Shown: piece after piece, positions 1-8,939 of the stretch | Layout of the letters: each line of letters opens with the position of its first letter | Numbering within the stretch: the stretch's first letter is position 1 | Assembly (NCBI GenBank): GCA_044228505.1 | Contig: JBGAUT010000006.1 | Span: 215,601 to 279,600, forward strand | From: JAEUKA01 sp044228505 | GTDB taxonomy: Bacteria > Myxococcota_A > Polyangia > Palsa-1104 > JAEUJZ01 | Length of the DNA: 64,000 bases | Direction of reading: 5' to 3' | Notes under the pieces: generated by a model | Databases searched by the model: none | What the model saw: only the letters and a program-made list of their open reading frames with translations | What the model was told of the DNA's origin: nothing | Program-made: the position numbers and the translations under genes

Positions 1-2531
1 TGGCGATCTTCATCGGTGAGCAGGCTATACGCCGCGTCGCGCATCGCTGCCGAGCGGAAGCTGTACTCGATGTCCTGCGGAAAGCGGCTGACTGGGTGGG
101 GCTCGATGACCTCGGTTTCTTGAAGGAGCTTCAGCCAGCGATCGACCGCACCTGCGTTCATTTCGGGCACTTGGCCAAGTAGCGCGAGCACCCCGCCTCT
201 CCAGAAGGTCTGTCCAAAGATGCTGGCCACTCGCAGCACCCGGCGGGCTCCGGGCTCTAGCTGAAGCAGGCGAGCCTGGGTCATCGCAAGCACGGTCTCG
301 GGCAGTGCATCGCCTTTTCCCTCGGCGACCGCCCGAATGAGCTCTTCGAGAAACAAAGCGTTGCCCTGCGAGAGCGTGACGATGCGGGCGATGGTCGTGG
401 CGGGGACATCTTTGCCGAGCGCGTGGAGCACCAGCCGCTCGCAGGCCCGCTTGCCGAGCCCACCGAGCCGAATGTCTTGTGCCTTGCCCGACCACAGCTT
501 TGGAAACAGCTTTTCGACCTCGGGCCGCCCTAGGCCGAACACCAGCAAGGGTCGCTCGGTCAGGTTGCGCAGCGCCGTGTCGAGCACTCGCAGCGAGGGT
601 TCATCGGCCCACTGCAAGTCGTCGACCAGGATCACCAGCGGTCGCTGGCTACACAGCAATTCGATCCACGTGACAAAGGCGCGAAGCGTGTCGGTTTGGG
701 GCGGCCAGGGCTGGCCTTCCATGGTCACCAACCCGCAGGCAGCGGCGAGTACCTCGAGCGCGGGAGCGTGCGGCTTGGAAAGCTCGGCCAAGCGAGCGTG
801 AAGCTGATCGAGCTGCTCCGAAAGCGAAGCGGTGGTCTGGAGTCCTGCCCAGCGGCGCAAGGTCTGCGCGATCACGCCAAACGGTGCAGCGGTGAGCAGC
901 GGATCACCGCGCCCGGACAAGATCGTCACGCTGCGGTGCTGAATGCGGCGCAGGAACTCTTGGCGCAGCCGGGTCTTGCCAACGCCCGGTGGAGCCAGCA
1001 GAAGAACCGCCTGCACCTGCGACTCATCGATGCAGCCCGCGAGCAGCGCTTCCAGCACGCCCAGCTCTTGCTCGCGACCCAGGCAAGGCGAGGGCTTGCC
1101 GAGCAGCAGGCGCGCTTCATCCGCTTCATCGCTTGCGCCCCACAACAGCAAACCGATGTTGCCGTCGCGAACATCAAAGCTGGGATCAAGCAGACCGGCG
1201 CTGACCGCATCAAGGAGAATGCCCGGCTCTTTGTGAGCGGACGACTGTTGTCGGCGGCGGAGCTGCGCAGCGGCTCGGTCGAGCGCTTCACCGATGGGAC
1301 GGCCGTGCTGCTGAGATGCCAGCCCGCGTCCGGTCGCGATCACAAATTCAAAAGTCGGCCAGCGTGACCAGAGCAGCAGGGCCAGTCGTGCGGCCTCTCG
1401 AACCTGATCGGTGGCGCTGGCAGTAGGTGAGACGGCTGCGACAAGCGATCCGTCAGCGAGAAGTTCCAGGCTGGCTTGACGATTGGCCAGCTCGCCGCGC
1501 AGGGCGGCCAGCGCTTGCTCATCGGGAAGTGCGGCTGGTTCTGCGCTTTGCCCGGCGCTTGGCTCGTCAACGGGGGGCGCTGCCAAAATGACGCTGTACA
1601 GTCGCTGCTCTCCGGCGGTCAGGTTGCGACGGGGTTGTGACCTCGGGGCACCCGGTTCCGGTGAGTGAGCAAGTTGCACCGCCAGCGCGTCGAGAGCGGG
1701 CAGCAGCGCTGAAGCATCGACCGGACGGGCGTGGGCATCCTTGGCGAGCATCTGTGCGAGCAGTGTCTCGAGCGCCTCGGGGACATCCGGGCACAGCGAG
1801 CGCAGTGGCGGAGGCTCCTCAAAGAGAATTTTGGTGAGGAGTGCGGCGACGTGATCACCGACAAATGGTGGCTTGCCCGTCAAGCAGGCGTAGACGATAC
1901 AGGCGAGTGCGAAGACATCGGTGGCGGGTAGGGCGGCACGTTCGCCGCGTGCTTGCTCGGGGGCCATGTACTCGGGAGTACCGATGACCAGGCCAGTGCG
2001 TGAAACGGCGGGCTCGCTGCGGCCTCGCTGGGCAATCCCAAAGTCAAACAGGGTCACTTGATCGACTTTGCCGTCCCGCAAGAACAAGTTGCTCGGCTTG
2101 AGATCACGATGAACGATACCGAGTCGGTGGGCTGCCGCGAGTGCTTCCGTCACGGTGCGGCAGAGCGTCAAAGTCTCGGCCACGGTGAGCGGACCAGCTT
2201 GCAATCGCTTGCCCAAGTCGATGCCACTCAGCCACTCCATCGCCAGGTAGAACTGACCTTCGGCCGTCTGACCATGCGCGACGTAGGAGACGATGCTCGG
2301 GTGACGCAGCTCCGCCAACAGCTGTGCTTCGCGGAAGAAACGACTTGGGTCCGGCATCGCGCTGGTGGCCGACTGACGATGAAGGATCTTGAGCGCCACC
2401 GGGCGATTGTCGGTGATGTCGCGGGCCTTGTAGACCACGCCCATGCCGCCTTCACCGGCAACCTGCTCAATGGCAAAGCGATGGGCAATGATGGCCCCGA
2501 TGAGCAGCTCATAGTTGTTGCCGTGTGACAT
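1..2531 (-). CDS. Ser/Thr protein kinase fused to AAA ATPase (partial, runs off left edge)
   Basis: I translated an uninterrupted frame of 843 codons from an ATG at 2531 to the window edge, so the C-terminus is missing. The kinase domain covers about residues 15-280: glycine loop GEGGMG at 26-31, Lys48 in ALK, HRDLKPSN at 141-148, DFG at 163-165. Residues 310-470 resemble the degenerate class III cyclase-like module found between kinase and ATPase in such fusions. A Walker A motif, APPGVGKT, lies at 513-520, with a Walker B-like LVDDLQW roughly 110 residues later. AAGGAA eight bases upstream supports the start. It follows a homologous kinase on the same strand, 66 bp away. Probably a cytosolic signalling kinase; its targets are unknown. 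Confidence 0.9.
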   Translation of the reverse strand, partial: MSHGNNYELLIGAIIAHRFAIEQVAGEGGMGVVYKARDITDNRPVALKILHRQSATSAMPDPSRFFREAQLLAELRHPSIVSYVAHGQTAEGQFYLAMEWLSGIDLGKRLQAGPLTVAETLTLCRTVTEALAAAHRLGIVHRDLKPSNLFLRDGKVDQVTLFDFGIAQRGRSEPAVSRTGLVIGTPEYMAPEQARGERAALPATDVFALACIVYACLTGKPPFVGDHVAALLTKILFEEPPPLRSLCPDVPEALETLLAQMLAKDAHARPVDASALLPALDALAVQLAHSPEPGAPRSQPRRNLTAGEQRLYSVILAAPPVDEPSAGQSAEPAALPDEQALAALRGELANRQASLELLADGSLVAAVSPTASATDQVREAARLALLLWSRWPTFEFVIATGRGLASQQHGRPIGEALDRAAAQLRRRQQSSAHKEPGILLDAVSAGLLDPSFDVRDGNIGLLLWGASDEADEARLLLGKPSPCLGREQELGVLEALLAGCIDESQVQAVLLLAPPGVGKTRLRQEFLRRIQHRSVTILSGRGDPLLTAAPFGVIAQTLRRWAGLQTTASLSEQLDQLHARLAELSKPHAPALEVLAAACGLVTMEGQPWPPQTDTLRAFVTWIELLCSQRPLVILVDDLQWADEPSLRVLDTALRNLTERPLLVFGLGRPEVEKLFPKLWSGKAQDIRLGGLGKRACERLVLHALGKDVPATTIARIVTLSQGNALFLEELIRAVAEGKGDALPETVLAMTQARLLQLEPGARRVLRVASIFGQTFWRGGVLALLGQVPEMNAGAVDRWLKLLQETEVIEPHPVSRFPQDIEYSFRSAAMRDAAYSLLTDEDR

Positions 2532-2597
2532 CCGGCGAGTTCCTTACCGAGGGGCCCTGCAAAACCCCGTGCAGTCTAGGCGAGGATCGTGGGCCTG

Positions 2598-5153
2598 TCA
2601 CTCGCTTGTCGGGTCGGTGGTTGCCGTCTGCCTAAGCCGGCGTCGCAGTTCCTCTCCGGTTTGACGGTCGATGTCGGTCACGGTCTCGGCAATGGCGCGA
2701 GCGAGCAGCGGACTGCGAAAGCGGAGGCTGGCCTCGCCGCCGACCTCGGTTGGACGCAGTCGGTCGAGCCACTCTTGGTCGATGGCCTGATCGAGCGCAC
2801 GATCCATCTGCGACAGCGAAAACCGACTGGGGAGCAGCTTGAACAGCTCGCTTTCGCTACAGGGGCTAGGAAGCATGCTGGCTGCGCGCAGCACCAGGCG
2901 AGTCAGCGGCTCGAGTCGCAGCGCCCGCGTCTGCATCATTGCCACCACCGCGCTTGTTGCGGCCGGCCCACCTTCCTGCAACCCTTCGGCCAGTCGGAGC
3001 AGGAACAGAGGACGGCACAGCGACTGATGAGCCAGCTCCTCACGGAGCGAGGGCGGCTCAACCTCGAACATTTCGAGCAGCTTGTCGGCCGCTTTGAGCG
3101 ACAGCCGACCTAGCCGCATCCGATCAATCGGTAAGCCCTCGAAGAGACGCGGTAGTAGCTCATCAATTTCGGGCCTGGCCAATCCGAGGAGCAGAATCGG
3201 TAGATCGACGAGCTTCTGGAGCGCCGTCTCGATCACTGCCAGCGACGCCGCATCAATCCACTGCATGTTGTCGATGACGAGCAAAAGTGGCTGGGTCCGG
3301 CACGCCGCCAGCAGCAGCGCACGCACCGCCTCGCCAATGACGCTAGAACCCGGCAGCGTCTCTGCGCGCTGTCCCCCCGGTAGCCGTGAAGGGGTGATGC
3401 GAATCAAACAATCGAGTGTTTGCTGATAACGATGTGACTCCTCGGCTGGATACTGCTCGTTGAGCCAGGTGTGCCACTGAGGGTGCTGCTTTGGGTCGGA
3501 AGGGCCGGCGGAATCGACGCTCTTGAGCCATCCCGTCAGCGCCGCAAACGGCAGGGCTGCCTGGGTGAGTTCGATCCGCGCCTGCATGACCACGCATCGC
3601 TCGGCGGTTTCGTGCAGTCTGGCCAGCACCTCTTCGCACAAGCGAGTCTTGCCACTGCCGGGCGAGCCCAGGACGAGCACTGCCCGCGACACTTCATCGG
3701 TGCGGGCGCATTGTAGGGCGGTAAAGATCAGCGACAGCTCACGCTCTCGGCCGACGAGCGGTAGCTTGTGGTGTCGTGGCGCGGTGTGGGCACAGCTTGG
3801 ACCCAGACGGGCACGGCCCGATGGCAAGAGGCTGACGTGGTAGCTGTCACGCAGCAGCGCGGCCGACAAGCTGTCGATGGAAACGTCGTGGCACTCGTTG
3901 GCTTCGATGGTTTCGTGAAGGAGCCGCTGCGACAGCTCGAGACCAGGTCCGGTCGCCAACCGATCGTGCAGCACACACAGCCCGGTGGTCATCACCACAA
4001 ACCAGCGTGGAAACTCGCTTCGTAACAGCGAGGCCGCTCTGGCGGCTCGGAGCGCTTGGTCGGTCGCCGAGCTGGAGTCCACCACCGTTGCCCACAGTGA
4101 TCCATCGGCCAGAACCTCGCACAGCACGCCGAGCGCGGTAAGCTGGTCGAGAACCGGCCCGTGCTGCTCGCGAACTCGTCGCAGATCGAGATGGTCCAGC
4201 GTCGACATCCCTTGCAGTTCACCGTGCGGAGCCGCAGCAATGACGATGCTGGTCAGATGGAGCTCGTGGTCCGATAGCAGCAAAGCCGGCGGCGCAACCT
4301 CGGGTTCTTCGCCGAACGCCCCAGAGAAGTCGATCTGATTCAGTCGCTCGTAGACCACGGCGGCACTCACGGGCCGTTTGAGAGGGTCTTTTTCCAAGAG
4401 CTGAGCAATCAGCTCATCCAAGGCCGCTGGCGAGTGGGGGCGTACCTTTTGCAGCCGAGGCGCGGGGTCGAACAGAATCTTGGTGAGCAGGCCGGTGATG
4501 TGGTTTGCGGAAAACGGTGGCTTACCGGTCAAGCACTCAAAGGCGACGCAGCCGAGCGCGAACAAATCGGCTGCTTGCGTGATGTTGCGCAGTCCTCGTG
4601 CTTGCTCAGGGGCCATGTATTCCGGTGTACCGATGACCACGCCGGTGTGGGTGAGCCGCTGGATCGGGATGCCTCGCCGGGCCACGCCGAAGTCGAGCAC
4701 GGTCGCTTCTTCTAGGCGGCCGTTGCGTAGAAACAGGTTCGAGGGCTTGATGTCGCGATGGATGATGCCGTGCTGGTGAGCGACGGATAACACCTGAGCG
4801 ACGCGCCGCAGCAGGGTGCCCGACTCCGGCGCGGTCAGCGGCTTTTCAGCAAGCCGGGCCGCCAGATCCTGGCCCTCTAGCCACTCCATCACCAAGTACG
4901 CTTGCGATTCGATCTGGCCATGGGCGATGTAGCGGACGATGCCAGGATGGCGCAGCTCGGCCAAAAGTCCCACCTCGCGTTCGAAGCGTGCCACCTCATC
5001 GGGCTGCGTCACGTCTAGGTTGAGCAGCTTGACGGCGACGATCTGCGAGGTGACAAGGTCGCGTGCCTTCCAAACTGTGCCCATACCGCCTGCGCCCGCC
5101 AGCGACAGGAGGACGAAACGACCGGCGACCGTTTGTGACTGCAAGGCGGACAT
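2598..5153 (-). CDS. Ser/Thr protein kinase fused to AAA ATPase
   Basis: This has the same architecture as the kinase gene just downstream of it: kinase domain with GAGGMG, AVK lysine, HRDIKPSN and DFG; a degenerate cyclase-like middle segment; then an ATPase with GSPGSGKT (Walker A) and LLLVIDNMQW (Walker B). I chose the ATG at 5153 (MSALQSQ) because GGTGAG lies in front of it and the kinase fold begins about ten residues later. An in-frame ATG at 5228 would add 25 residues but has no visible ribosome site. The protein is about 851 residues. The tandem pair probably arose by duplication, and both may be co-transcribed. The divergent aminotransferase gene starts 140 bp away. Confidence 0.92.
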   Translation of the reverse strand: MSALQSQTVAGRFVLLSLAGAGGMGTVWKARDLVTSQIVAVKLLNLDVTQPDEVARFEREVGLLAELRHPGIVRYIAHGQIESQAYLVMEWLEGQDLAARLAEKPLTAPESGTLLRRVAQVLSVAHQHGIIHRDIKPSNLFLRNGRLEEATVLDFGVARRGIPIQRLTHTGVVIGTPEYMAPEQARGLRNITQAADLFALGCVAFECLTGKPPFSANHITGLLTKILFDPAPRLQKVRPHSPAALDELIAQLLEKDPLKRPVSAAVVYERLNQIDFSGAFGEEPEVAPPALLLSDHELHLTSIVIAAAPHGELQGMSTLDHLDLRRVREQHGPVLDQLTALGVLCEVLADGSLWATVVDSSSATDQALRAARAASLLRSEFPRWFVVMTTGLCVLHDRLATGPGLELSQRLLHETIEANECHDVSIDSLSAALLRDSYHVSLLPSGRARLGPSCAHTAPRHHKLPLVGRERELSLIFTALQCARTDEVSRAVLVLGSPGSGKTRLCEEVLARLHETAERCVVMQARIELTQAALPFAALTGWLKSVDSAGPSDPKQHPQWHTWLNEQYPAEESHRYQQTLDCLIRITPSRLPGGQRAETLPGSSVIGEAVRALLLAACRTQPLLLVIDNMQWIDAASLAVIETALQKLVDLPILLLGLARPEIDELLPRLFEGLPIDRMRLGRLSLKAADKLLEMFEVEPPSLREELAHQSLCRPLFLLRLAEGLQEGGPAATSAVVAMMQTRALRLEPLTRLVLRAASMLPSPCSESELFKLLPSRFSLSQMDRALDQAIDQEWLDRLRPTEVGGEASLRFRSPLLARAIAETVTDIDRQTGEELRRRLRQTATTDPTSE

Positions 5154-5292
5154 GTGGGTGTGCTCACCAAGGAGCGCGACGATATTACGGGAGCTGGCGA
5201 TAGAAGGAAATCCGCTAGGAGGTCGCATGACGGCGGCGTTATCTTACCGAGCCGGTGAGTGGTTTTGGTTGGCTGTCTACCGTCGGTGATAG

Positions 5293-6606
5293 ATGTCTGT
5301 CCGCATTCAAACAGAAATCCCCGGTCCCAGGTCGCGTGCGCTATGTGCCGAAGAATCGGCGTTTCTGGCACCGGGAATCCAGCAGATCTCGACGCTTGCG
5401 GGCCTGGCCATGGCAGGTGGAGAGGGCGCGCTGCTCGAAGACGTCGATGGCAATCGCTTCCTAGACTGGGTGGCGGGGATTGGCGTCGCCAGCATCGGTC
5501 ATGGGCATCCGGCGTTGGCCGAGGCGCTCTATTCCCAAGCCGGCAAGATCGCCGCGACCAGCTTTGCCTCGCGACCCCGACTAGAGCTGTTGCGCCGCGT
5601 CGTTGAACACTCGCCCGATCCGAGCCTCAATCGGGTTCAGCTCTATTCCTCCGGGGCCGAAGCCGTCGAAAGTGCTTTGCGGTTGGCTCGCGCAGCCACC
5701 GGTCATAGCGAGGTGGTCGGCTTCTGGGGCGGCTTCCACGGCAAAACCCACGGTGTCCTGGGCCTGTGTGGGAGCGAGTTTAAGCACGGGCAGTTGCCGC
5801 TTCTGCCCGGACAGCACCTGGCTCCGTACGCTGACTGCCGACGGTGTGCGCTTCGCAAAGAGCCGTCTACCTGTCAGCTCGCTTGTGTCGATTTCTTGCG
5901 CGATTCCATTCGCTTGTCGACAGCCAATCGCATCGCGGCAATCTTGGTCGAGCCGATTCAAGGGACCGCTGGCAACGTGCTGCCCCATCCGGACTTTCTG
6001 CCGGCGCTGCAGCAGGTGGCTCGCGACCACTCTGCTTTGCTGATCGTCGATGAGATGATCACCGGTTTTGGTCGGACTGGGTCGCTGTGGGCGAGCGCGG
6101 CGGCTGGCGTCGTCCCTGATGTCGTGATCTTTGGCAAAGGCGTCGCCGCTGGGTTTCCGATGAGCGGCCTTATCACGCGTGCTGAGCTTGCGGCGGCACG
6201 TCCGTGGTCCGAGCCATCCCATTCATCATCGTCGTTCGGCGGTAGCCCGCTGGCCTGTGCGGCTGCCAACGCGACCACTCGCATCATCATCGAGGAGAAA
6301 CTGTCCGAGCACGCCTGGAGCGTGGGGGCTCGACTCCAGGCCGGGCTGGTGCAACTTGGTGAGCGCTTTCCCTGTGTGCAAGCGGTGCGGGGGCGAGGGC
6401 TGCTGCTCGGCTTTGACCTGATGGACGGTTGCACCCTGTGGCCCAAAGACCGCTGCCTGGCGCTGTTTCGCGCTTGTCTTTCGCGAGGGCTGCTGACGAT
6501 GGCGTATACGCCCAAGGTTCGGATCAATCCGCCCCTGGTGCTGACGGAGGCTCAGGTCGATGAGTCGCTGGCGATCCTGGCGGCGGCGCTGGAATCGCTG
6601 CAGTAG
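5293..6606 (+). CDS. class III (PLP-dependent) aminotransferase
   Basis: This 437-residue fold type I enzyme belongs to the acetylornithine/GABA/ornithine aminotransferase family. Visible landmarks are SSGAEAVESALRLAR (PLP phosphate region), FWGGFHGKT, VEPIQG, the IVDEMITGFGRTG segment with the PLP-binding Asp, and FGKGVAAGF with the Schiff-base lysine. A cysteine-rich insert, CRRCALRKEPSTCQLAC near residues 182-198, resembles one seen in some archaeal and actinobacterial relatives. The substrate cannot be named from sequence; omega-amino acids or amines such as GABA are plausible. It is divergent from the kinase pair and convergent, with no gap, to the export-gate gene. Confidence 0.85.
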   Translation: MSVRIQTEIPGPRSRALCAEESAFLAPGIQQISTLAGLAMAGGEGALLEDVDGNRFLDWVAGIGVASIGHGHPALAEALYSQAGKIAATSFASRPRLELLRRVVEHSPDPSLNRVQLYSSGAEAVESALRLARAATGHSEVVGFWGGFHGKTHGVLGLCGSEFKHGQLPLLPGQHLAPYADCRRCALRKEPSTCQLACVDFLRDSIRLSTANRIAAILVEPIQGTAGNVLPHPDFLPALQQVARDHSALLIVDEMITGFGRTGSLWASAAAGVVPDVVIFGKGVAAGFPMSGLITRAELAAARPWSEPSHSSSSFGGSPLACAAANATTRIIIEEKLSEHAWSVGARLQAGLVQLGERFPCVQAVRGRGLLLGFDLMDGCTLWPKDRCLALFRACLSRGLLTMAYTPKVRINPPLVLTEAQVDESLAILAAALESLQ

Positions 6607-8319
6607 TTACGGCGAACCGGGCCCAATTCGTGACACCACACGGAGCGGAAGCTGCGGCGGTAATTCAGAAAAAGCGAGCACCGGCAGCGCGTGCGGGGTC
6701 GCGCTCAGCAGCAGCTCGACCTGACGGCGGATGTCGCGCTGACACAGCAGCACCGCGTCGGGAGCCCGCGACTTGGCGAGCAGCACCGCATCGATGATTT
6801 CTTGGCGTAGCTCGGGTTCGATGGCGAGTCTCTGACCACCGCTGCCACGTCGGGCATCGCGCAGGACTTCCTCGACGTCGCTCGATAGGACCAGCGCGGG
6901 CAGGGCGTCGCCCGATTCCGCCGATGGTGACTGCGGCAGATATCCCGATAGCAGGTGGCGGCCCAGTCCGGCGCGGACCTGATCGACCAGCGCATCCGCA
7001 TCGCCGTCGATCTCGGGCAGCGTCGCCAGCGTTTCAAGCACGGCGGCCATCGGTAAAGGCCACACTCGCTCGGCCAGCAGCCTGCGTAGCACGAGCAGTA
7101 GCCGACCCAGAGCCAGCCGCTTCGGGATCACCTCGGATAGAAGTGCTGGGCGGGCGTGCCCAAGGCCGCTTAGCTCAGCGCGCAGTCCATCGAGGGTCAA
7201 TAGCTCTGGGGCCAGCTCGTGTAGCAGCTTGGTTAGCGCGTTGTGGGGCGCTTCTCCATCGGTCAGTGTGTGTTGGGACAGCAGCGCGCCATGGAAGCTG
7301 AGCCGAAGCTGTCGTCGAAGAGAAGGATCAACTCGCAGCGAGCAATCGCAGGGGAGCAAGCCAAGCTGGGCGAGGGTCTGATGGACGACGGACTGGGCCT
7401 GGTCTGCTGATAGGGCGACATCTTTCGCTGTGATGATCTGGAGCGGCGCGGTGGGCTGTCGAGCATCGGTAGCTTGGCGAGAGGAGGTGCTGCGCAAGAG
7501 CAGCAGTACGGAGGCGGTAGAGACCAGCAACACCGGCACCTGGGTACACAGGCCCACGGCCACAGTTAGTGCGGCGGAACGCTCGGCCGCTTCACCGAGC
7601 GTTAGGTCACTCCCCATCGATAGCTTGGCAACGAACGCCCCGAACAGGCCGAGCCACAGCAGCGCGCTGAGCAGCACATCGCCTCGAAGAAGTCGCATGA
7701 CACCGTCGAGAGATCCGTATAGCTCGGCTTCACGGGTTAGGGTGGCGCGGGCCGTCTGGGCTTCCACCGCGCCGAGTGATCCAGCACGCAGGTCGGCATC
7801 GATCGCCGCCTGTCTTCCGGGCAGCGCGTCGAGCACAAAGCGGGCAGCGACTTCGGCCACTCGCTCACCGCCTCGGGCAATCAGCACGTACTCGGCCAAA
7901 AGGAGCGAGACGAGGAGCAGCACTCCGACGCCAACTTCGGTACCACCGACCAGCCACTGAAAGAGCAGCGGCACGCCACCAATCTGACCGTCGGAAAGCC
8001 CTAACCGCATCAGCGCCAGCGTCAGGCACAGCCTTCCAAGCAAGGACAAGAGCAGTAGCGTCGGAAGCTGGGGTAGTTTTTGGGGCTCACCGGCCCACAC
8101 CGCTGCGAACAGGCACATTCCCGATAGCAACCAGCTTGTCGCGACGAAGCCATCGATTATGAACGCCGGCAGCGGCAGCAGCAGCGCGACCAGCAGCAGG
8201 CCGACGACGAGAATCACCCGGCTTGGCGATAGCGTCTGTCCAAGCCAAAGCCTGCTCCCGAGCGAGGCCAAGAATTGGTAAAACTTCTGCCGCATTACGC
8301 CCATCTTGAGGTGGCTCAC
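6607..8319 (-). CDS. FHIPEP (FlhA/SctV) family export-gate protein, orphan
   Basis: The protein has about seven hydrophobic segments in residues 35-285, then a soluble C-terminal half. Between the early membrane segments lies the family signature region: RGGERVAEVAARF followed by LDALPGRQAAIDADL, close to FlhA/SctV of flagellar and injectisome type III export. At up to 570 residues it is shorter than typical members (about 680-700), mainly in the cytosolic half. The longest frame opens with GTG at 8319; ATG codons at 8304 and 8295 are alternatives. No other type III component is adjacent; its divergent neighbour is a YbjN-like protein, which resembles secretion chaperones in size. A role as a solitary gate or in a dispersed system is inference. 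Confidence 0.82.
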   Translation of the reverse strand: MSHLKMGVMRQKFYQFLASLGSRLWLGQTLSPSRVILVVGLLLVALLLPLPAFIIDGFVATSWLLSGMCLFAAVWAGEPQKLPQLPTLLLLSLLGRLCLTLALMRLGLSDGQIGGVPLLFQWLVGGTEVGVGVLLLVSLLLAEYVLIARGGERVAEVAARFVLDALPGRQAAIDADLRAGSLGAVEAQTARATLTREAELYGSLDGVMRLLRGDVLLSALLWLGLFGAFVAKLSMGSDLTLGEAAERSAALTVAVGLCTQVPVLLVSTASVLLLLRSTSSRQATDARQPTAPLQIITAKDVALSADQAQSVVHQTLAQLGLLPCDCSLRVDPSLRRQLRLSFHGALLSQHTLTDGEAPHNALTKLLHELAPELLTLDGLRAELSGLGHARPALLSEVIPKRLALGRLLLVLRRLLAERVWPLPMAAVLETLATLPEIDGDADALVDQVRAGLGRHLLSGYLPQSPSAESGDALPALVLSSDVEEVLRDARRGSGGQRLAIEPELRQEIIDAVLLAKSRAPDAVLLCQRDIRRQVELLLSATPHALPVLAFSELPPQLPLRVVSRIGPGSP

Positions 8320-8451
8320 CGTGAGCTGTCAACGCGACCGGTGACCCAAGCGTCGCGACGGGTTCCTTTCGCGGGCTGGCGGGATGAAGCAGCGTAGCCA
8401 CTCGGCTGGAAAGTGCGATAAAATACAGCGCCAAGATCGATTGAGCGACTG

Positions 8452-8913
8452 ATGGGCAGCTTCTCGCTAAGCTACAACACCGTCAAAGCCTGGGCCGAGC
8501 GACTTCGGTTGCCGTTCCGCGCCAATGAAGAAGCGGCGCAGATTGCGGTGCGCTGCCGACTGCTCGATAGCGACGTGCCGCTGCTGTTCATTCCTCGGCC
8601 CGAGCGCGACATGCTGACGGTAGCGATCACCTTGCCATTTGTGGCCCCGACGGAGCGTTATCCGGCGCTGACGACGGCACTCGCGACGCTCAACGTCCGT
8701 TCGTACATGGGAGCATGGATTCTCAATCCCGAGCGAGGCGAGGTCTATTTTCGGGTCACGCTGCCTACGGTCGAGACGGCGTTTTCCGATGAGGCGCTGC
8801 GTTTTGTGGCGCGGGTGGTCTTAAGCTCCGCCGAAGCGATGGCTCAGCCTCTGTTTGCGATTTCGCATGAGGGGGCCTCCGCAGACATTGTCGCCAAGAC
8901 CCGTGCTCCGTAG
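8452..8913 (+). CDS. YbjN-like / type III chaperone-like small protein
   Basis: This 153-residue soluble protein has no signal peptide. Its pattern, an N-terminal helix, an internal LLFIPRPERDMLTVAITLPF strand pair, alternating strands, and a C-terminal helix with FSDEALRF, fits the YbjN / CesT-like chaperone fold. The strand around residues 80-100 (ALATLNVRSYMGAWILNPERG) is typical of YbjN-type proteins, where a residual-expression phrase of this kind precedes a final strand pair. It starts with ATG after TGAG and is divergent from the FHIPEP gene 132 bp away. That proximity suggests a functional link to export, but YbjN proteins also occur alone and the assignment is from pattern only. Confidence 0.6.
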   Translation: MGSFSLSYNTVKAWAERLRLPFRANEEAAQIAVRCRLLDSDVPLLFIPRPERDMLTVAITLPFVAPTERYPALTTALATLNVRSYMGAWILNPERGEVYFRVTLPTVETAFSDEALRFVARVVLSSAEAMAQPLFAISHEGASADIVAKTRAP

Positions 8914-8939
8914 CCAATCACGCGGGGATTGGGTGTGGT

